In this document: positions 62,601 to 64,000 of the stretch, in pieces
How the letters are laid out: every line of letters begins with the position of its first letter
Numbering within the stretch: the stretch's first letter is position 1
From: Blastopirellula sp. J2-11
Lineage (GTDB): Bacteria > Planctomycetota > Planctomycetia > Pirellulales > Pirellulaceae
Direction of reading: 5' to 3'
Length of the DNA stretch: 64,000 nucleotides
Assembly (NCBI RefSeq): GCF_024584705.1
Contig: NZ_CP097384.1
Span: 1,054,001-1,118,000 of the forward strand
Translations under genes and position numbers: made by a program
The notes under the pieces: generated by a model
What the model saw: the letters and a program-made list of their open reading frames with translations, nothing else
What the model was told of the DNA's origin: nothing
The model's database searches: none

Positions 62601-64000
62601 TTCGATGCCGGCACGGTGATCAACCTGGCGAACGAAGCTGGCGACATTTTGCAGGTAGATGACCTAGCGAAGTTTATCGCCGCTGGCTCGATCGACATCG
62701 GCCCGGCCGGAACGGCGAATTTCGGCTTGCTGAATTTCCAGGGCGACGTGGTAACGATCCAGGAAGATAGCGATACCGTTCTCTCCGGCGCGAACACCGC
62801 CAACTCACTCGACTTGACTTCGAACGCTTCAATTACCGACGCTGGGGGCGCTTCGATCGTGATTAGCGGTCCAGCGACGTTCGACGCGGGCACGACGATC
62901 AATCTGGCCGATGCGGGAACAGACCTGCTGCAGGTAACGGACTTAGCGACGCTCAAGGCCGCCGGCTCGATCGACATCGGCCCCGCCGGCACGGCGAATT
63001 TCGGCACGCTGACGTTCCAGGGCGACATGGTGACGATCCAGGAGGATAGCGACACCGTTCTCTCCGGCGCGAACACCGCCAACTCACTCGACTTGACTTC
63101 GAACGCTTCAATTACCGACGCTGGGGGCGCTTCGATCGTGATTAGTGGTCCAGCGTCGTTCGACGCAGGCACGACGATCATCCTGGCCGATGCGGGAACA
63201 GATCTGCTGCAAGTGGATGACTTGGCGACGTTCATCGCCGCCGGCTCGATCGACGTCGGCCCGGCGGGCACGGCGAATTTCGGCTTGCTGACGTTCCAGG
63301 GCAGCGCGGTGACGATTCAAGAGGATGGCGATACCGTTCTCTCCGGCACGAATACGGCCAACTCGCTCGACTTGACTTCCAACGCTTCAATTACTGACGC
63401 CGGCGGCGCTTCGATCGTGATTAGTGGTCCGGCGACGTTCGACGCAGGGACGACGATCAACCTGGCCGATGCGGGAACAGACCTGCTACAGGTAACTGAT
63501 TTAGCGACGTTCAAGGCCGCCGGCTCGATCGATGTCGGCCCGGCGGGCACGGCGAATTTCGGCACGCTGAATTTTCAGGGCGGCGCGGTGACGATCCAAG
63601 AGGATAGCGACACGGTTCTCTCCGGTTCCAACACCGCTAACTCGCTCGACTTGACGTCCAACGCTTCAATTACTGACGCCGGCGGCGTTTCGATCGTGAT
63701 TAGTGGTCCAGCAACGTTCGACGCAGGGACGACGATTAACCTGGCGAATGAAGCTGGCGATGTCCTGCTGGTAACTGATTTAGCGACGTTCATCGCCGCC
63801 GGTTCGATCGATGTCGGCCCCGCCGGAACCGCGAATTTTGGCTTGCTGAATTTCCAAGGCAGCGCGGTGACGATCCAGGAGGATGGCGATACCGTTCTCT
63901 CCGGCACGAATACGGCCAACTCGCTCGACTTGACTTCCAACGCTTCAATTACTGACGCCGGCGGCGCTTCGATCGTGATTAGTGGTCCGGCGACGTTCGA
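59604..64000 (+). CDS. Giant LEPR-XLL surface repeat protein (partial, runs off the window)
   Basis: An open frame of more than 1465 residues without a stop to the window end. It begins with a basic N terminus (MNRKRIFSRWLKRKSRRADA), then RFRELEPRVVLNADA (residues 35-49): the LEPR-XLL motif found at the N terminus of very large planctomycete surface proteins. Non-repeat residues 46-215 are followed by 93-residue repeats (60243 onward), each of the form TIQEDSDTVLSG, NTANSLDLTSNASITDA, ISGPATFDAGT, ANEAGDILQVDDLAKF, GSIDIGPAGTANFG: short amphipathic strands, probably a beta-solenoid or filament, Cys-free and acidic. In-frame starts at 59526 (ATG) and 59517 (GTG) would add 26-29 residues. It probably is exported by an unknown route; the HlyD/M50 operon upstream is a candidate (inference). 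Confidence 0.85.
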   Translation, partial: MNRKRIFSRWLKRKSRRADAAAPRFFDQFDTKLRFRELEPRVVLNADANLVGDVLQVEVDDANDAVEVRFYDDGGTSYYQVTDGKGFDQKWDASLVAGITVSDTSPGVEDGQQVTLLDDHATIDPSLSKGLITNGIETVSFNGSTPGDSWTFATEVSITADTHDAEVNQSGADLLTPAMTPVSFAAINGAEIDVTLNSTSNEISLLNVSQGGDVKLVTADDISLDQIETQSLELTSSKSIGDATGASLDISGPATFDAGTTIELANEAGDVLQVDDLAKFKAGGSIDIGLAGTANFDTLMFQGDVVTIEEDSDTVLSGSNTANSLDLTSNASITDAGGVSIVISGPASFDAGTTIILANEAGDILQVDDLAKFIAGGSIDIGPAGTANFGLLNFQGGAVTIQEDSDTVLSGSSTANSLDLTSDASITDAGGVSIVISGPATFDAGTTINLANEAGDILQVDDLAKFNAAGSIDIGPAGMANFGSLTFTGGAVTIQEDSDTILTGTNTANSLDLTSNASITDASDASIVISGPATFDAGTTIILANEAGDILQVDDLAKFIAGGSIDIGPAGTANFGLLNFQGGAVTIQEDSDTVLAGTNTANFLSLTSNASITDANGALIDISGPAAFAAGTTIDLADEAGNILQVDDLGKFIAPGSINIGLAGMANFGMLNFQSDVVTIQEDSDTIVVGINTATLLSLTSNASITDAAGTSIDISGPATFDAGTVINLANEAGDILQVDDLAKFIAGGSIDIGPAGTANFGFLNFQGDVVTIQEDSDTVLSGSNTANSLDLTSIASITDASGASIDISGPATFDAGTVINLANEAGDILQVDDLAKFMAAGSIDIGPAGTANFGSLMFQGDVVTIQEDSDTVLAGTNTANSLDLTSNASISDATGASIDISGPATFDAGTVINLANEAGDILQVDDLAKFIAAGSIDIGPAGTANFGSLMFQGDVVTIQEDSDTVLAGTNTANSLDLTSNASISDATGASIDISGPATFDAGTVINLANEAGDILQVDDLAKFIAAGSIDIGPAGTANFGLLNFQGDVVTIQEDSDTVLSGANTANSLDLTSNASITDAGGASIVISGPATFDAGTTINLADAGTDLLQVTDLATLKAAGSIDIGPAGTANFGTLTFQGDMVTIQEDSDTVLSGANTANSLDLTSNASITDAGGASIVISGPASFDAGTTIILADAGTDLLQVDDLATFIAAGSIDVGPAGTANFGLLTFQGSAVTIQEDGDTVLSGTNTANSLDLTSNASITDAGGASIVISGPATFDAGTTINLADAGTDLLQVTDLATFKAAGSIDVGPAGTANFGTLNFQGGAVTIQEDSDTVLSGSNTANSLDLTSNASITDAGGVSIVISGPATFDAGTTINLANEAGDVLLVTDLATFIAAGSIDVGPAGTANFGLLNFQGSAVTIQEDGDTVLSGTNTANSLDLTSNASITDAGGASIVISGPATF
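60243..64000 (+). repeat. Tandem array of 279-base repeats (93 residues) with no indels
   Basis: The mark ACGATCCA(A/G)GA recurs at 60522 (as ACGATCGAGGA), 60801, 61080, 61359, 61638, 61917, 62196, 62475, 62754, 63033, 63312 (ACGATTCAAGA), 63591 and 63870, always exactly 279 bases apart. The first unit (60243) has diverged. Units 62196 and 62475 differ at only one or two positions over about 225 bases. The array goes on beyond the window. Confidence 0.95.

Noticed and set aside
61622-63271. Long minus-strand reading frame of 549 residues in the repeat array, and similar ones at 60785-61303, 63317-63565 and 63575-63940
   Set aside because: These are the antisense of the giant plus-strand protein; their repetitive translations simply mirror the 93-residue units. 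The plus frame has a coherent N terminus and LEPR motif.
60243-64000. Regular repeats as a CRISPR array
   Set aside because: Units are 279 bases, coding and in frame, without unique spacers.

Overview
The window looks like chromosomal DNA of a planctomycete, most likely of the Pirellulaceae (Blastopirellula/Rhodopirellula relatives). The reasons are four DUF1559 pseudopilin-like proteins, a DUF1592/DUF1552 'planctomycete cytochrome' pair, a formylmethanofuran dehydrogenase B homologue (C1 metabolism outside methanogens), hopanoid genes, and a giant surface protein with the LEPR-XLL N-terminal motif. The genus is inferred from gene content only. No phage, integrase, transposase or CRISPR array was seen.

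Layout. 0-5 kb: ThuA-like protein, EamA transporter, Fsr-type MFS pump, and a MarR regulator next to an azoreductase, with a shared palindromic operator; then a decayed LURP-one/YxjI-like pseudogene and a VOC protein. 5-13 kb: a large CHASE-PAS hybrid histidine kinase and the DUF1592-DUF1552 pair. 13-23 kb: a DUF1559/lipoprotein pair, a GntR regulator with its operator, an outer-membrane barrel, tRNA-Asp, a fused Pth2 protein, small membrane proteins, FhcB, and two inverted copies of a MITE-like repeat. 22-27 kb: a housekeeping run purF-gltX-rlmI. 27-35 kb: two more DUF1559/lipoprotein pairs, a CsrA-receiver fusion protein divergent from a hybrid kinase, and proB. 35-42 kb: hpnH and shc (hopanoids), a GT-C membrane glycosyltransferase, an ASCH-winged-helix protein and a DapA-family aldolase with a C-terminal helix. 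43-47 kb: a DUF1559, PepSY, lipoprotein and Cys-rich membrane protein cluster. 47-64 kb: a TolC-like outer-membrane protein, GNAT, orphan HicB, ClpV, then a tight three-gene operon (GAF-HlyD, HlyD, PqqD/M50-protease-HlyD), and a giant LEPR-XLL repeat protein that runs off the window end.

How genes may work together. The 47-64 kb end is the most unusual part. Three adaptor proteins, one carrying a zinc metalloprotease and one carrying cytosolic GAF domains, lie near a TolC-like channel and a giant repeat surface protein, with no ABC or RND motor gene nearby. I propose (inference) that they form an export/processing apparatus for giant surface proteins. A second notable element is the CsrA-DHp-like-REC protein, which could couple phosphorelay input to RNA binding and is divergent from a hybrid kinase.

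Limits: all family assignments are by reading motifs and from memory of the families; no search was run. Several start codons are uncertain and are noted in the entries.
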